A stretch of 64,000 nucleotides of DNA from Arthrobacter sp. AQ5-05. GTDB taxonomy: Bacteria > Actinomycetota > Actinomycetes > Actinomycetales > Micrococcaceae. The stretch lies in assembly GCF_003287975.1 (NCBI RefSeq), contig NZ_QMKQ01000001.1:434001-498000 (forward strand), in the 5' to 3' direction. Position numbers and translations under genes: made by a program. Of the stretch, positions 25,287 through 34,164 are shown one piece after another (the first letter of the stretch is position 1; every line of letters begins with the position of its first letter). The notes under the pieces are model-generated. The model worked only from the letters and a program-made list of their open reading frames with translations. It had not been told where the DNA came from and ran no database searches.

Positions 25287-26999
25287 TTACGGGGCGATCC
25301 AGAGGGTGGTTTCCCCCGGGATGGGCGCCGGGTCCTGCGTGGTCGCGCCGCTTGCAACGACGATCCGGGCCGCATCGAGACCGGCGGGCAGGTCCACCGG
25401 CGTGGTGCCGAAGTTGGTCAGCACCTCCCAGCCGTTGGGGCGACGGTAGTGCGCCAGCGTGGCATCCGGCGCCGAAACCCACTGCAGGGCCTCTGTGGTT
25501 TGCAGCTTGCGCCGCCAGGCCAGGGCGCTGCGGTAGAACTCCAGGGTGGAACCCGCCACGCCGTCCTGGGTGTCAACGGCGTGGGCGGCAAACCACCTAG
25601 GCTGCGGCAGCCACGGCGAGCCGCCGAACCCCAGGTGCTCTTCGGCGGAGTTCCACGGCAGCGGCACGCGGCAGCCGTCGCGGCCCTTGGTCCGCTTTCC
25701 GGTGCGGAACCATGTGGGATCCTGCAGCGAGTCCAGGGGCAGGTCCGCGGCCTCGAACAGGCCAAGTTCCTCGCCCTGGTAAAGGTAGGCTGAGCCGGGC
25801 AACCCCAGCATGAACAGCGTTGCCGCCCGGGCCCGGCGCAGCCCGCGTTCCGGATCGCCGGCAGGTTCCCGTCCGCCGGAGAGCAGCCACGCGTCCTGGG
25901 CCGCGGCGTCGGTGCCGTCGGGCAGGGAATAGCGCGAGGTATGGCGCACCACGTCGTGGTTGGAGAACACCCAGGTGGACGATGCCCCCGAGGTTTGTGC
26001 CTCGGTAAGGCACCGGGCCACGATGTCGCGGAACTCCCTGGCCGCGAAGGGCGCCTGCAAGAGGTCGAAGTTGAAGGCCTGCCCGAGCCCGGTGGGACGG
26101 GCGTACAACAGGCGCCGGTGGGTGAACGGCACCCAGGCCTCGGCCACGGCGATGCGCGGCGGGTTGTATTCGTTGAGCACCTCGCGCCAGCCGGCGAAGA
26201 TTTCGTGGACCTCGTCGCGGTCAAAGAGCGCGTCGGTGCCGTCGTCGACCGTGATCTCCAGCGAGGGCTTGGAACGCAGCGGCAGGGACATGTCCTTGAC
26301 CAGGGCGTGGGCCACGTCGACGCGGAAACCATCCACGCCGCGGTCGGCCCAGAAGCGCAACGTGGTGTGGAAGTCTTCGCGCACCTCGGGGTTGTCCCAG
26401 TTCAAATCGGGCTGTTCGGAGGCGAAAAGGTGCAGGTACCACTGGCCCGGCGCCCCGGCGTTTCTGCCGGTGGTTTCGGTGATGCGGGTCCAGGCCGGCC
26501 CGCCAAAGTGCGATGGCCAGTCCGAGGGCGGAAGTTCGCCGTTCTCGCCCAATCCGTCGAGGAAATGGTAGCGGGCCCGTTCGGGGGAGCCGGGGGCCGC
26601 GGCAAGGGCGGCGGTGAACCATTCGTGGCGGTTGGAGGAGTGGTTGGGCACCACGTCGGCGATGACCTTGATATCCGCCGCATGGGCAGCCGCAACCATG
26701 GCATCGAAGTCCTCCAGGGTTCCCAGGCGTGGATCCACGTTCCGGTAGTCGTCCACGTCATACCCGCCGTCGGCCAGGGCCGAGGGGTAGAACGGGGAGA
26801 GCCAGATGGCGTCGATGCACAGCTCCTTGAGGTAGCCCATGCGCGATGTCACTCCGGGCAAATCGCCCAGGCCGTCGCCGGTGGCATCGGCGAAACTGCG
26901 CGGGTAGATCTGGTAGACGGCCGCCTGGCGCCACCAATCGGCCCACGGCCGGGCCTCGGGGGCGTCGACAGGACGGGGCGGGCTGAACGGGCTGTTCAT
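25287..26999 (-). CDS. GH13 alpha-glucosidase
   Basis: 570-residue glycoside hydrolase family 13 enzyme. Conserved regions in order: ADVVPNHSSNRHEWF near residue 115, GVDGFRVDVAHALV with the nucleophile Asp near 222, IAVAEAWVPFTHRR with the acid/base Glu near 283, and FSNHDVVRH with the transition-state Asp near 344. It resembles actinobacterial alpha-1,4-glucosidases (oligo-alpha-glucosidase subfamily) that release glucose from maltose-type oligomers. There is no signal peptide, so it is cytosolic. GAGAGGAA precedes the ATG. No sugar transporter or regulator is adjacent. Confidence 0.9.
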   Translation of the reverse strand: MNSPFSPPRPVDAPEARPWADWWRQAAVYQIYPRSFADATGDGLGDLPGVTSRMGYLKELCIDAIWLSPFYPSALADGGYDVDDYRNVDPRLGTLEDFDAMVAAAHAADIKVIADVVPNHSSNRHEWFTAALAAAPGSPERARYHFLDGLGENGELPPSDWPSHFGGPAWTRITETTGRNAGAPGQWYLHLFASEQPDLNWDNPEVREDFHTTLRFWADRGVDGFRVDVAHALVKDMSLPLRSKPSLEITVDDGTDALFDRDEVHEIFAGWREVLNEYNPPRIAVAEAWVPFTHRRLLYARPTGLGQAFNFDLLQAPFAAREFRDIVARCLTEAQTSGASSTWVFSNHDVVRHTSRYSLPDGTDAAAQDAWLLSGGREPAGDPERGLRRARAATLFMLGLPGSAYLYQGEELGLFEAADLPLDSLQDPTWFRTGKRTKGRDGCRVPLPWNSAEEHLGFGGSPWLPQPRWFAAHAVDTQDGVAGSTLEFYRSALAWRRKLQTTEALQWVSAPDATLAHYRRPNGWEVLTNFGTTPVDLPAGLDAARIVVASGATTQDPAPIPGETTLWIAP

Positions 27000-27161
27000 G
27001 GGCGGGGATTCCTCTCGGGCATCGAGTGCTGCGGTGCTTCAAGTATGCCGTGGCGTGGCGTGGATCACCCGCATTTCACCCCGGTCCCAGCGGGGCGGCT
27101 CCCGGGGTGCAGGGGACACCGCCGCTGCTCCGTGCCTCTGGAAGAAGTGCCTAAACAGGCC

Positions 27162-27167
27162 TAAAAT
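27162..27167 (+). promoter_or_regulatory. -10 box for the DUF488 gene, leaderless spacing
   Basis: TAAAAT ends 6 nt before the ATG at 27174, placing the expected transcription start at or next to the start codon. GAGG also lies in the gap, so leaderless status is not certain. Confidence 0.4.
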
Positions 27168-27173
27168 TGAGGT

Positions 27174-27539
27174 ATGGGAAGTTTTCGATTATTGCGTGCG
27201 TACGAACCTGCCGACGGTGGCTACCGGATCCTGGTGGACCGGCTCTGGCCGCGGGGACTGAGCAAGGAACGTGCCGCGATCGACGACTGGGCCAAGGACG
27301 TGGCCCCCTCGCCTCAGTTGCGTGTGGCCTTCAGCCACAAAGCCGAGCGGTTCACCGAGTTCAGCGACCACTACCGCCAGGAGCTGGAGGTGGGTTCCGC
27401 CGCGGACGGTGCCGAGCGGCTGTTGGAGATCGCCCGCACGAAAGACGACGTCGTGCTGGTCTACGGCGCCCGCGATACCGTGCACAACCACGCGGTGGTG
27501 CTCATCGATTTCCTGGCCGGGGCGCAGCAGGAATCATGA
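27174..27539 (+). CDS. DUF488 family protein (YeaO-like)
   Basis: 121-residue DUF488 protein. It carries the hallmark RILVDRLWPRGLSKERAAID (residues about 18-37), then WAKDVAPSPQLRVAFSHK and the C-terminal strand VLVYGARDTVHNHAVVL. The family is small, widespread and functionally unproven; conserved basic residues suggest nucleic-acid or nucleotide binding. The -10 box is only 6 nt upstream. It is an independent unit, 90 nt before the SDR gene. Confidence 0.85.
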   Translation: MGSFRLLRAYEPADGGYRILVDRLWPRGLSKERAAIDDWAKDVAPSPQLRVAFSHKAERFTEFSDHYRQELEVGSAADGAERLLEIARTKDDVVLVYGARDTVHNHAVVLIDFLAGAQQES

Positions 27540-27617
27540 GGCTGCGGTCCGGAGCGCTGCGGGAGACCCCGGAGCCATGAAACGACATCGCGGTTGGGGG
27601 CCGGTGCCCCCGCTGGA

Positions 27618-27623
27618 TAGGAT
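27618..27623 (+). promoter_or_regulatory. -10 box for the SDR gene, leaderless spacing
   Basis: TAGGAT lies 6 nt before the ATG at 27630, with no Shine-Dalgarno sequence between, which suggests a leaderless transcript. Confidence 0.4.
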
Positions 27624-27629
27624 TTATCC

Positions 27630-28400
27630 ATGTCGCCAACGAATTCACACCCCCAGCATGCAGCAGTCGTCACCGGAGCCTCCAGCGGAATAGGGGAGGC
27701 CACCGCGCGCACCCTGGCCGCGGCGGGATGGAAGGTCTTCGCCGTGGCCCGGCGCGCCGATCGGCTGGCGAAGCTGGCCGAGGAAACCGGCGCGATCCCC
27801 GTCGCCGCCGACGTGACCGACGATGCCCAGGTCGCGGCGCTGCTGTCCGCCGTTGAGGACGCCGGCGGCATCGACACCCTGATCAACATCGCCGGCGGTG
27901 CCCGCGGCGCCGATTACCTGGCCGAGGCCAAGAACGAGGACTGGGAGTTCATGCTCCAGGCCAACGTCATGGGCACCATGAAGATCACCCGGGCCTTCCT
28001 GCCGATGCTCCGCGCCCACGGCGAAGGCACGGTGCTGAACCTGACCTCGACCGCCGGGCTGGTCAGCTACGAGGGAGGGTCCGGCTACAACGCCGCGAAG
28101 GCCGCCCAACGCGCGCTCACCCAGGCCCTGCGCCTGGAGGAAGTCGAGCACAACATCAGGGTCATCGAGGTGTTGCCCGGCCTGGTGCACACCGAGGAAT
28201 TCGCCCTGCGCCGGATGGGCGGGGACCGTGACTTGGCCCAAAAGGCCTACGCCGGGGTGGCCAAGCCGCTGACCGCCGGGGATGTTGCAGATATCATTTC
28301 CTACGCCGTCAACGCCCCGCACCACGTGAACCTCGACGAGATCGTCGTCCGCCCCGTCGCGCAGGCCGCTGCCCACAAGCTGATCCGCGGCCAGGCGTGA
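27630..28400 (+). CDS. Short-chain dehydrogenase/reductase
   Basis: 256-residue classical SDR. Cofactor motif TGASSGIGEA near residue 16, LINIAGGARGA near 86, catalytic Ser in LTSTAGLVSYEGG near 138, and YNAAK near 151. ARRADRLAKL after the second strand suggests NADP preference. Substrate is unknown; YdfG-like serine/hydroxy-acid dehydrogenases look similar. Its stop overlaps the GTG start of the siroheme chelatase gene (GTGA), so the two are co-transcribed. Confidence 0.88.
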   Translation: MSPTNSHPQHAAVVTGASSGIGEATARTLAAAGWKVFAVARRADRLAKLAEETGAIPVAADVTDDAQVAALLSAVEDAGGIDTLINIAGGARGADYLAEAKNEDWEFMLQANVMGTMKITRAFLPMLRAHGEGTVLNLTSTAGLVSYEGGSGYNAAKAAQRALTQALRLEEVEHNIRVIEVLPGLVHTEEFALRRMGGDRDLAQKAYAGVAKPLTAGDVADIISYAVNAPHHVNLDEIVVRPVAQAAAHKLIRGQA

Positions 28401-29131
28401 GCCCGGCCGCCGGCGGGACACGGCCGCTGCACGTGGTGGCCTGCGCCCACGGCACCGACAACCCCGAAGGTCGCCTGCTCGTGAACGGGTTGCGCGAGGA
28501 CCTTGCCGCCCGGCTCGCGGCCGAGGGTATCGACGCGGTGGTCCACGAGGCCTACGTCGATGTGCAGGAACCACAGCTGGGGTCGGTGCTCGCCGCACTG
28601 CCGCCCGGCGAGGATGCCATCGTGGCACCCCTGCTGCTCTCCGAGGGCTACCACACCGCGGTGGACATCGCCGATGCGGCGGCACTCCGGCCGAACACCG
28701 GAGTGTGCGCCCCCATCGGTCCCGACCCGCGCCTGGCCGCGGTGCTGGCCGTGCGGCTGGCCGAGGCCGGACACCGGCCCGGGGACGCGGTGGTGCTGGC
28801 CGCCGCCGGAACCCGCATCGAGGCCGGGCAACGGCAGGCGGCCCGGATGGCCGCGGCCCTTGCCGAGGAGCTGGGCCAGGATGTGACGGTCGCCTATTGC
28901 TCCGCCGCAGCTCCGTCGGTGCCCGACGCAGTGGCTGCGGCACGCGCCGCCGGCGCCAGGCGAGTGGGCATTGCCGCCTTCCTGCTGGCCCCCGGATTCT
29001 TCCACGACAGGCTGGCCGGAGCCGGCGCCGACCATGTGACGGCGGCGCTGCTTCCGGGTGTCACAATTGCGAAATGTGTCGCCGGAAGACTCGCCGAGGC
29101 CCTTGCGGAGGGGCCCTCCGACACCGAATAG
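28397..29131 (+). CDS. Sirohydrochlorin ferrochelatase (CbiX/SirB family)
   Basis: 244-residue tandem-domain chelatase of the CbiX/SirB family. The metal-binding His are in VVACAHGTDNP near residue 16 and PLLLSEGYHTAVDI near residue 80; the second half-domain repeats the fold (VLAAAGTRIEAGQ, AFLLAPGFFHDRL). It inserts Fe2+ into sirohydrochlorin to give siroheme. The GTG start overlaps the SDR stop. It immediately precedes the sulfite reductase operon, whose enzyme needs siroheme, which supports iron rather than cobalt as the metal. Confidence 0.85.
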   Translation: MSPAAGGTRPLHVVACAHGTDNPEGRLLVNGLREDLAARLAAEGIDAVVHEAYVDVQEPQLGSVLAALPPGEDAIVAPLLLSEGYHTAVDIADAAALRPNTGVCAPIGPDPRLAAVLAVRLAEAGHRPGDAVVLAAAGTRIEAGQRQAARMAAALAEELGQDVTVAYCSAAAPSVPDAVAAARAAGARRVGIAAFLLAPGFFHDRLAGAGADHVTAALLPGVTIAKCVAGRLAEALAEGPSDTE

Positions 29132-29195
29132 GTCGTCGCGTTACGGCATGACGTTTCGGGTCGACGGCGGCTGGCGGGCCGCCTCCGACCGGCCC

Positions 29196-29201
29196 TAATG
29201 T
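29196..29201 (+). promoter_or_regulatory. -10 box for the sulfite reductase gene, leaderless spacing
   Basis: TAATGT lies 7 nt before the ATG of sir, with no ribosome binding site between. It is probably the start of the sulfate assimilation transcript. Confidence 0.45.
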
Positions 29202-29208
29202 CGTAGCC

Positions 29209-30933
29209 ATGACACAGGCAACCGACACCCCGGCAAGCACCGGCACCACCCGGCCAGCCCGCCCGGCGGCCAAGCCGCACGGACAGTGGAAGATCGACGG
29301 GCCCGCCCCGCTGAACGCCAACGAGGCGGTCAAGGCGGACGACAACGGGCTGAACGTGCGCGAACGCATCGAAACCATCTACGCCCAGGGCGGCTTCGAC
29401 TCCATCGACCCCACCGACCTTCACGGACGCTTCCGCTGGTGGGGCCTCTACACCCAGCGCAAGCCCGGCATCGACGGAGGGCGCACCGCCACCCTGGAGC
29501 CGCACGAGCTCGAGGACCGCTACTTCATGATGCGCGTGCGCATCGACGGCGGCACCCTTTCCACCGACCAGCTGCGCACCATCGGGGAGATTTCCCGCGA
29601 CTTCGCCCGCGACAGCGCGGACGTGACAGACCGGCAGAACATCCAGCTGCACTGGGTCGACATCGTGGACGTGCCGGAGATCTGGCGCCGGCTCGAGGCC
29701 GTGGGCCTGGACACCACCGAGGCCTGCGGGGACGTGCCGCGCGTCATCCTCGGCTCCCCGGTCGCTGGGATCGCCAAGGACGAGATCCTGGACCCGACGC
29801 CCGCCATCCAGGAGATCCGCGAGCGCTTCATCGGGGACCCGGAGCTGGCGAACCTGCCGCGCAAGTTCAAGACCGCGATCACCGGGCACCCCTCCCAGGA
29901 CGTGGTGCACGAGATCAACGACATTTCCCTCGTCGGGGTCATCCACCCCGAGCACGGGCCCGGCTACGACCTGTGGGTCGGCGGCGGCCTGTCCACCAGC
30001 GCGCGGCTGGCCGAGCGCCTGGGCGCGTTCGTGTCCGAGGAGCGCACCGCCGAGGTGTGGCTGGGCGTGGTCTCGATCTTCCGCGACTACGGCTACCGCC
30101 GGCTGCGCAACAAGGCACGGCTGAAGTACCTGATGAACGACTGGGGCCCGGCGCGCTTCCGCGAGGTGCTGGAAACCGAGTACCTGGGCTACGCGCTGCC
30201 CGACGGGCCCGCCCCCGAAAAGCCCACCAGCCCGGGGGACCACGTGGGGATCCACGAGCAGAAGGACGGACGCTACTACATCGGCGCGTCCCCCAATGCC
30301 GGGAGGCTCTCCGGCACGTTGCTGCTTGAACTGGCCGACCTGCTCGAGCGCCACGGCTCCAAGCGCTTGCGTACCACCCCGCACCAGAAGCTGCTGGCCC
30401 TGGACATCCCTGCCGAAGCGGTGGCCGCCGCCGCCGCCGAGCTCGACGCGCTGGGCCTGGCCACCGCCCCGAGCATCTTCCGCCGCTCCGCGATCGCCTG
30501 CACCGGCATCGAATTCTGCAAGCTGGCGATCGTGGACACCAAGGACACGACCATCGCCGCGGTCGCCGAGCTCGAGACCCGCTTCGCGCAGAAGTCGGCG
30601 GTGCGGCTGCCGCCCTCGCTGAGCCTGCACGTCAACGGCTGCCCGAACTCCTGCGCCCGCGTGCAGACCGCGGACATCGGCCTCAAGGGCCAGCTGCTGC
30701 CCGACGGGCACGGCGGGCAGACCCCCGGTTTCCAGGTCCACCTGGGCGGTGGACTTGCCTCCACCGAACGCGGGGAGGCCGGGCTGGGCCGCACCGTCCG
30801 CGGCCTGAAGGTCACCGCGCAGGACCTGCCCGACTACATCGAACGGGTGCTGGAAAGCTACTCGGCCGGTTCGACGAACGGCGAGTCCTTCGCCGCGTGG
30901 TCGCACCGCGCCGCGGACGAGGACGTGTTGTGA
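29209..30933 (+). CDS. sir: Ferredoxin-dependent sulfite reductase
   Basis: 574-residue siroheme and [4Fe-4S] sulfite reductase, reducing sulfite to sulfide with six electrons. The cluster/siroheme ligands are in CTGIEFCKLA near residue 431 (C-x5-C) and NGCPNSCARVQ near residue 475 (C-x3-C). Siroheme-contacting segments DRQNIQLHW and GGGLSTSARLAERL are present. Nitrite reductases share the fold, but the cysHDN neighbours decide for sulfite. It heads the operon and its stop overlaps the cysH start. Electrons probably come from ferredoxin reduced by the reductase at 38342. Confidence 0.93.
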   Translation: MTQATDTPASTGTTRPARPAAKPHGQWKIDGPAPLNANEAVKADDNGLNVRERIETIYAQGGFDSIDPTDLHGRFRWWGLYTQRKPGIDGGRTATLEPHELEDRYFMMRVRIDGGTLSTDQLRTIGEISRDFARDSADVTDRQNIQLHWVDIVDVPEIWRRLEAVGLDTTEACGDVPRVILGSPVAGIAKDEILDPTPAIQEIRERFIGDPELANLPRKFKTAITGHPSQDVVHEINDISLVGVIHPEHGPGYDLWVGGGLSTSARLAERLGAFVSEERTAEVWLGVVSIFRDYGYRRLRNKARLKYLMNDWGPARFREVLETEYLGYALPDGPAPEKPTSPGDHVGIHEQKDGRYYIGASPNAGRLSGTLLLELADLLERHGSKRLRTTPHQKLLALDIPAEAVAAAAAELDALGLATAPSIFRRSAIACTGIEFCKLAIVDTKDTTIAAVAELETRFAQKSAVRLPPSLSLHVNGCPNSCARVQTADIGLKGQLLPDGHGGQTPGFQVHLGGGLASTERGEAGLGRTVRGLKVTAQDLPDYIERVLESYSAGSTNGESFAAWSHRAADEDVL

Positions 30934-31679
30934 GCACCGCCGATGCGAGCACCGCCGACGCGAACGTCTCGGCGAACCTGACCGACCGGACTGCCGCCGA
31001 CCGGGCGCTGGCCGAGGCGGGCGCCGCCGAGCTGGGCTTCGACGCGACCGCCGCCGACGTCGTCGCCTGGGTGGCCCGCAACTTCTTGGTCGCCGAGGTC
31101 GCCGTCGCCTGCTCGATGGCCGACGCCGTGCTTCCCGCGGTGGTTGCGGAACAGCTGCCCGGGGTCGACGTGCTCTTCCTGGAGACCGGCTACCACTTCG
31201 GCGAGACCCGTGCGACGCGCAACGAGGTCGCTTCCTCCCTGGATGTGCGGATCGTCGACGTGCTCCCGGAGCGCACCGTTGCCCAGCAGGACGCCGAGCT
31301 CGGGCCAAGGCTGCACGAGCGCGACCCGGGTACCTGCTGCCGGCTGCGCAAGATGGAGCCGCTGGCCAAGGCGCTGTCCGGCTACCGGCTCTGGTTCACC
31401 GGGGTCCGCCGCGAGGAGGCCCCCACCCGCACCAACACCCCGCTGGTCACCTGGGACGCGGCACACGGGTTGGTCAAGGTCAACCCGCTGGCCGGCTGGA
31501 GCTTCGACGAGCTGATTTCCCACGCCACCACGCACAGCGTCCCGGTGAACCTGCTGCTGTCCAACGGCTACCCGTCGATCGGCTGCGCCCCGTGCACTTC
31601 TCCGGTGGCCGAGGGGCAAGACCCGCGCGCCGGCCGCTGGGCCGGTGTCGCCAAGACCGAATGCGGCATCCACCGATGA
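30930..31679 (+). CDS. cysH: Adenylyl-sulfate reductase (thioredoxin-dependent)
   Basis: 249-residue CysH. The PP-loop is replaced by AVACSMADAVLPAV, the phosphate/adenosine region reads FLETGYHFGET, and the [4Fe-4S] cysteines typical of APS reductases are present: GTCCRLRKMEPL near residue 133 and GCAPCTSPV near residue 216. The catalytic C-terminal ECGIH is intact at the very end. The iron-sulfur cysteines and absence of an APS kinase indicate APS rather than PAPS as substrate. The GTG start overlaps the sir stop. Confidence 0.94.
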   Translation: MSTADASTADANVSANLTDRTAADRALAEAGAAELGFDATAADVVAWVARNFLVAEVAVACSMADAVLPAVVAEQLPGVDVLFLETGYHFGETRATRNEVASSLDVRIVDVLPERTVAQQDAELGPRLHERDPGTCCRLRKMEPLAKALSGYRLWFTGVRREEAPTRTNTPLVTWDAAHGLVKVNPLAGWSFDELISHATTHSVPVNLLLSNGYPSIGCAPCTSPVAEGQDPRAGRWAGVAKTECGIHR

Positions 31680-31740
31680 GCCCCGGCCCGGCGGCACCGA
31701 GCCGCATTCCCGCCACAACACACCCACGAAGGAGCCAGAG

Positions 31741-32700
31741 ATGAGCACCACCGCACCCGCCCCCGCGCGGCCGGTCCCCGCCGCACCCGGCGCACCCGGC
31801 AGCGCGCACCAGATCGACGTGCTCGATGCGCTGGAGGCCGAATCCATCCATATCCTGCGCGAGGTCGTCGCCGAGTTCGAGCGCCCCGCCATGTTGTTTT
31901 CCGGCGGCAAGGACTCGGTGGTGATGCTGCACCTGGCCACGAAGGCCTTCTGGCCCGGCACCGTACCCTTCCCGCTGCTGCACGTTGACACCGGGCACAA
32001 CTTCGAAGAGGTCATCGCCTTCCGCGACCGGACGGTGGCGAGGCTGGGCCTGCGCCTGGTGGTCGCCAGCGTGCAGGACTACATCGACGACGGACGGCTC
32101 GCCGAGCGCGCCGACGGCACCCGCAACCCGCTGCAGACCACCCCGCTGCTGGACGCCATCGGGGCCAACCGCTTCGACGTGCTCTTCGGCGGCGGGCGCC
32201 GCGACGAGGACAAGGCCCGGGCCAAGGAACGCATCCTGTCGCTGCGCGACGAGTTCGGCCAGTGGGACCCGCGCAACCAGCGCCCCGAGCTGTGGAACCT
32301 GTACAACGGGCGCCACACCCCGGGCCAGCATGTGCGCGCCTTCCCGATCAGCAACTGGACCGAGCTGGACATCTGGCGCTACATCGAACGCGAGAACATC
32401 GCGCTGCCCCCGCTCTACTACGCCCACCGGCGCGAGGTCTTCGAGCACTCCGGCATGTGGCGGGCCGTCGGCGAATCCAGCGTCCCCGACGCGGGCACGG
32501 AAGTCGCCACGCGCACCGTGCGCTACCGCACCGTGGGGGACATGTCCTGCACCGGGGCGGTGCTCTCCGAGGCCGACACGACCGCGAAGGTCATCGCCGA
32601 GGTCGCCACCACCACCATCACAGAGCGCGGAGCCACCCGCGCGGATGACCGCATCTCCGAGGCGGCCATGGAAGACCGCAAGAAGGACGGGTATTTCTAA
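31741..32700 (+). CDS. cysD: Sulfate adenylyltransferase subunit 2
   Basis: 319-residue small catalytic subunit of ATP sulfurylase. The PP-loop is AMLFSGGKDSVVMLHLA near residue 50; LHVDTGHNFEEVI, GGGRRDEDKARAKERI and RAFPISNWTELDIWRYI follow the family exactly. With CysN it makes APS from ATP and sulfate. I chose the ATG at 31741 because AAGGAG precedes it by 7 nt and the upstream frame overlaps cysH. The first 24 residues are Ala/Pro-rich. It ends TAATG, overlapping cysN by one base. Confidence 0.96.
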   Translation: MSTTAPAPARPVPAAPGAPGSAHQIDVLDALEAESIHILREVVAEFERPAMLFSGGKDSVVMLHLATKAFWPGTVPFPLLHVDTGHNFEEVIAFRDRTVARLGLRLVVASVQDYIDDGRLAERADGTRNPLQTTPLLDAIGANRFDVLFGGGRRDEDKARAKERILSLRDEFGQWDPRNQRPELWNLYNGRHTPGQHVRAFPISNWTELDIWRYIERENIALPPLYYAHRREVFEHSGMWRAVGESSVPDAGTEVATRTVRYRTVGDMSCTGAVLSEADTTAKVIAEVATTTITERGATRADDRISEAAMEDRKKDGYF

Positions 32701-34097
32701 TGAGCACCACGAACCTGGACACCGCCGCAACGGACACCACGGCATGTGACGAGGCCGCGCTGGAGACCGCCGCACGGGCGCTGGGAACGCGCGGGCTCTT
32801 CCGCTTCGCCACCGCCGGTTCCGTCGACGACGGCAAGTCCACGCTTGTCGGCCGGCTGCTGCACGACGCGAAGGTCGTGCTCGCCGACACCCTCGAGTCG
32901 CTGGCCCGCACCTCCGCCGAGACCGGATTCGGCGGAGGGGACGGCACCCTGGATCTGGCGCTGCTCACCGACGGGTTGCGCGCCGAGCGCGAGCAGGGCA
33001 TCACCATCGACGTGGCCTACCGCTACTTCTCCACCGGGGAGCGTTCATTCGTGCTGGCCGACTGCCCCGGGCACGTGCAGTACACCCGCAACACCGTCAC
33101 CGGGGCCTCCACCGCGGATGCGGCCATCGTGCTCATCGATGCCCGCAAGGGGGTGCTCGAGCAGACCCGCCGGCACCTGGGCGTCATCGGCCTGCTGCGC
33201 GTGCCAAACGTGATCGTCGCGGTGAACAAGATCGATTTGATCGACTACGACGCCGAGCGCTTCGCGGACATCGCCGCCGACGTGGCCCGCGTGGCCGCAG
33301 GGCTGGGCCTGCCGGTGCCGCACGTCCTGCCGGTCTCCGCGTTGGTGGGGGACAACGTGGTGGAACGCTCCGCACACACCCCCTGGTACGGCGGGAGCAC
33401 GCTGCTGGGGCTGCTCGAATCCCTGCCGACCCGCGACGAGATCGACACCGCGGCGGAAGACTTCCGCTTCCCGGTCCAGCTGGTGCTGCGCCCCCAGGGC
33501 GCGTTGGCGCCGGGCCTGGATCCGGAGGAATTCCGCGACTACCGCGCCTACGCCGGGTCCATCGCCGCCGGCTCCATCGCCGTGGGGGATCCGGTCACCG
33601 TAGCATCCCCCGGCGCCCCGCGCCGGGAAACCACCGTCATCGGGATCGACGCCGCCGGGGACCAGCTCGAAACCGCCACGGCGCCCGCCTCGGTGGCGCT
33701 GCGGCTTGCCGACGAGCTGGACATCGCCCGCGGAGACACCATCGCCGCCGCCGGCACGCTGCCCCCGTCCTCGGCTGACCTGTTGGCCCAGCTGTGCTGG
33801 CTCTCGCCGGCCCCGCTGCTCCCCGGGGCCACGGTGCTGATCAAGCACGGCACCGCCACCGTGCGGGCGAAGATCGGCTCCATCGTCGGGGCACTGGACC
33901 TGGAGGACTTCGGGCTGCTGCCCGCGGCCAGCCTGGAACTGAACGACATCGGCACCGTGGTGCTGCGCCTGGCCGGCGAACTTCCCACCGAGCCGTACGC
34001 GCGCCACCACCGCACCGGCGCGTTCCTGGTCGTCGACCGGCAATCGGGCAACACGCTTGCCGCCGGGCTGGTCGGCGAGCGGCCGGCCGCCGCCTAG
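32700..34097 (+). CDS. cysN: Sulfate adenylyltransferase subunit 1 (GTPase)
   Basis: 465-residue GTPase subunit that drives APS synthesis. G1 GSVDDGKSTLVGRLL near residue 42, switch 2 LADCPGHVQYTRN near 119, and G4 VAVNKIDLIDYD near 178; EF-Tu-like domains 2 and 3 follow (residues about 250-460). There is no fused C-terminal APS kinase, unlike the CysNC of some bacteria. Translation is coupled to cysD by the TAATG overlap. The next gene starts 67 nt downstream. Confidence 0.95.
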   Translation: MSTTNLDTAATDTTACDEAALETAARALGTRGLFRFATAGSVDDGKSTLVGRLLHDAKVVLADTLESLARTSAETGFGGGDGTLDLALLTDGLRAEREQGITIDVAYRYFSTGERSFVLADCPGHVQYTRNTVTGASTADAAIVLIDARKGVLEQTRRHLGVIGLLRVPNVIVAVNKIDLIDYDAERFADIAADVARVAAGLGLPVPHVLPVSALVGDNVVERSAHTPWYGGSTLLGLLESLPTRDEIDTAAEDFRFPVQLVLRPQGALAPGLDPEEFRDYRAYAGSIAAGSIAVGDPVTVASPGAPRRETTVIGIDAAGDQLETATAPASVALRLADELDIARGDTIAAAGTLPPSSADLLAQLCWLSPAPLLPGATVLIKHGTATVRAKIGSIVGALDLEDFGLLPAASLELNDIGTVVLRLAGELPTEPYARHHRTGAFLVVDRQSGNTLAAGLVGERPAAA

Positions 34098-34164
34098 CCG
34101 CGCACCCCGGGACCTCGCCAACCACGCCACCCCGGCCCACACCACAGACAAGGACACCTGCTTC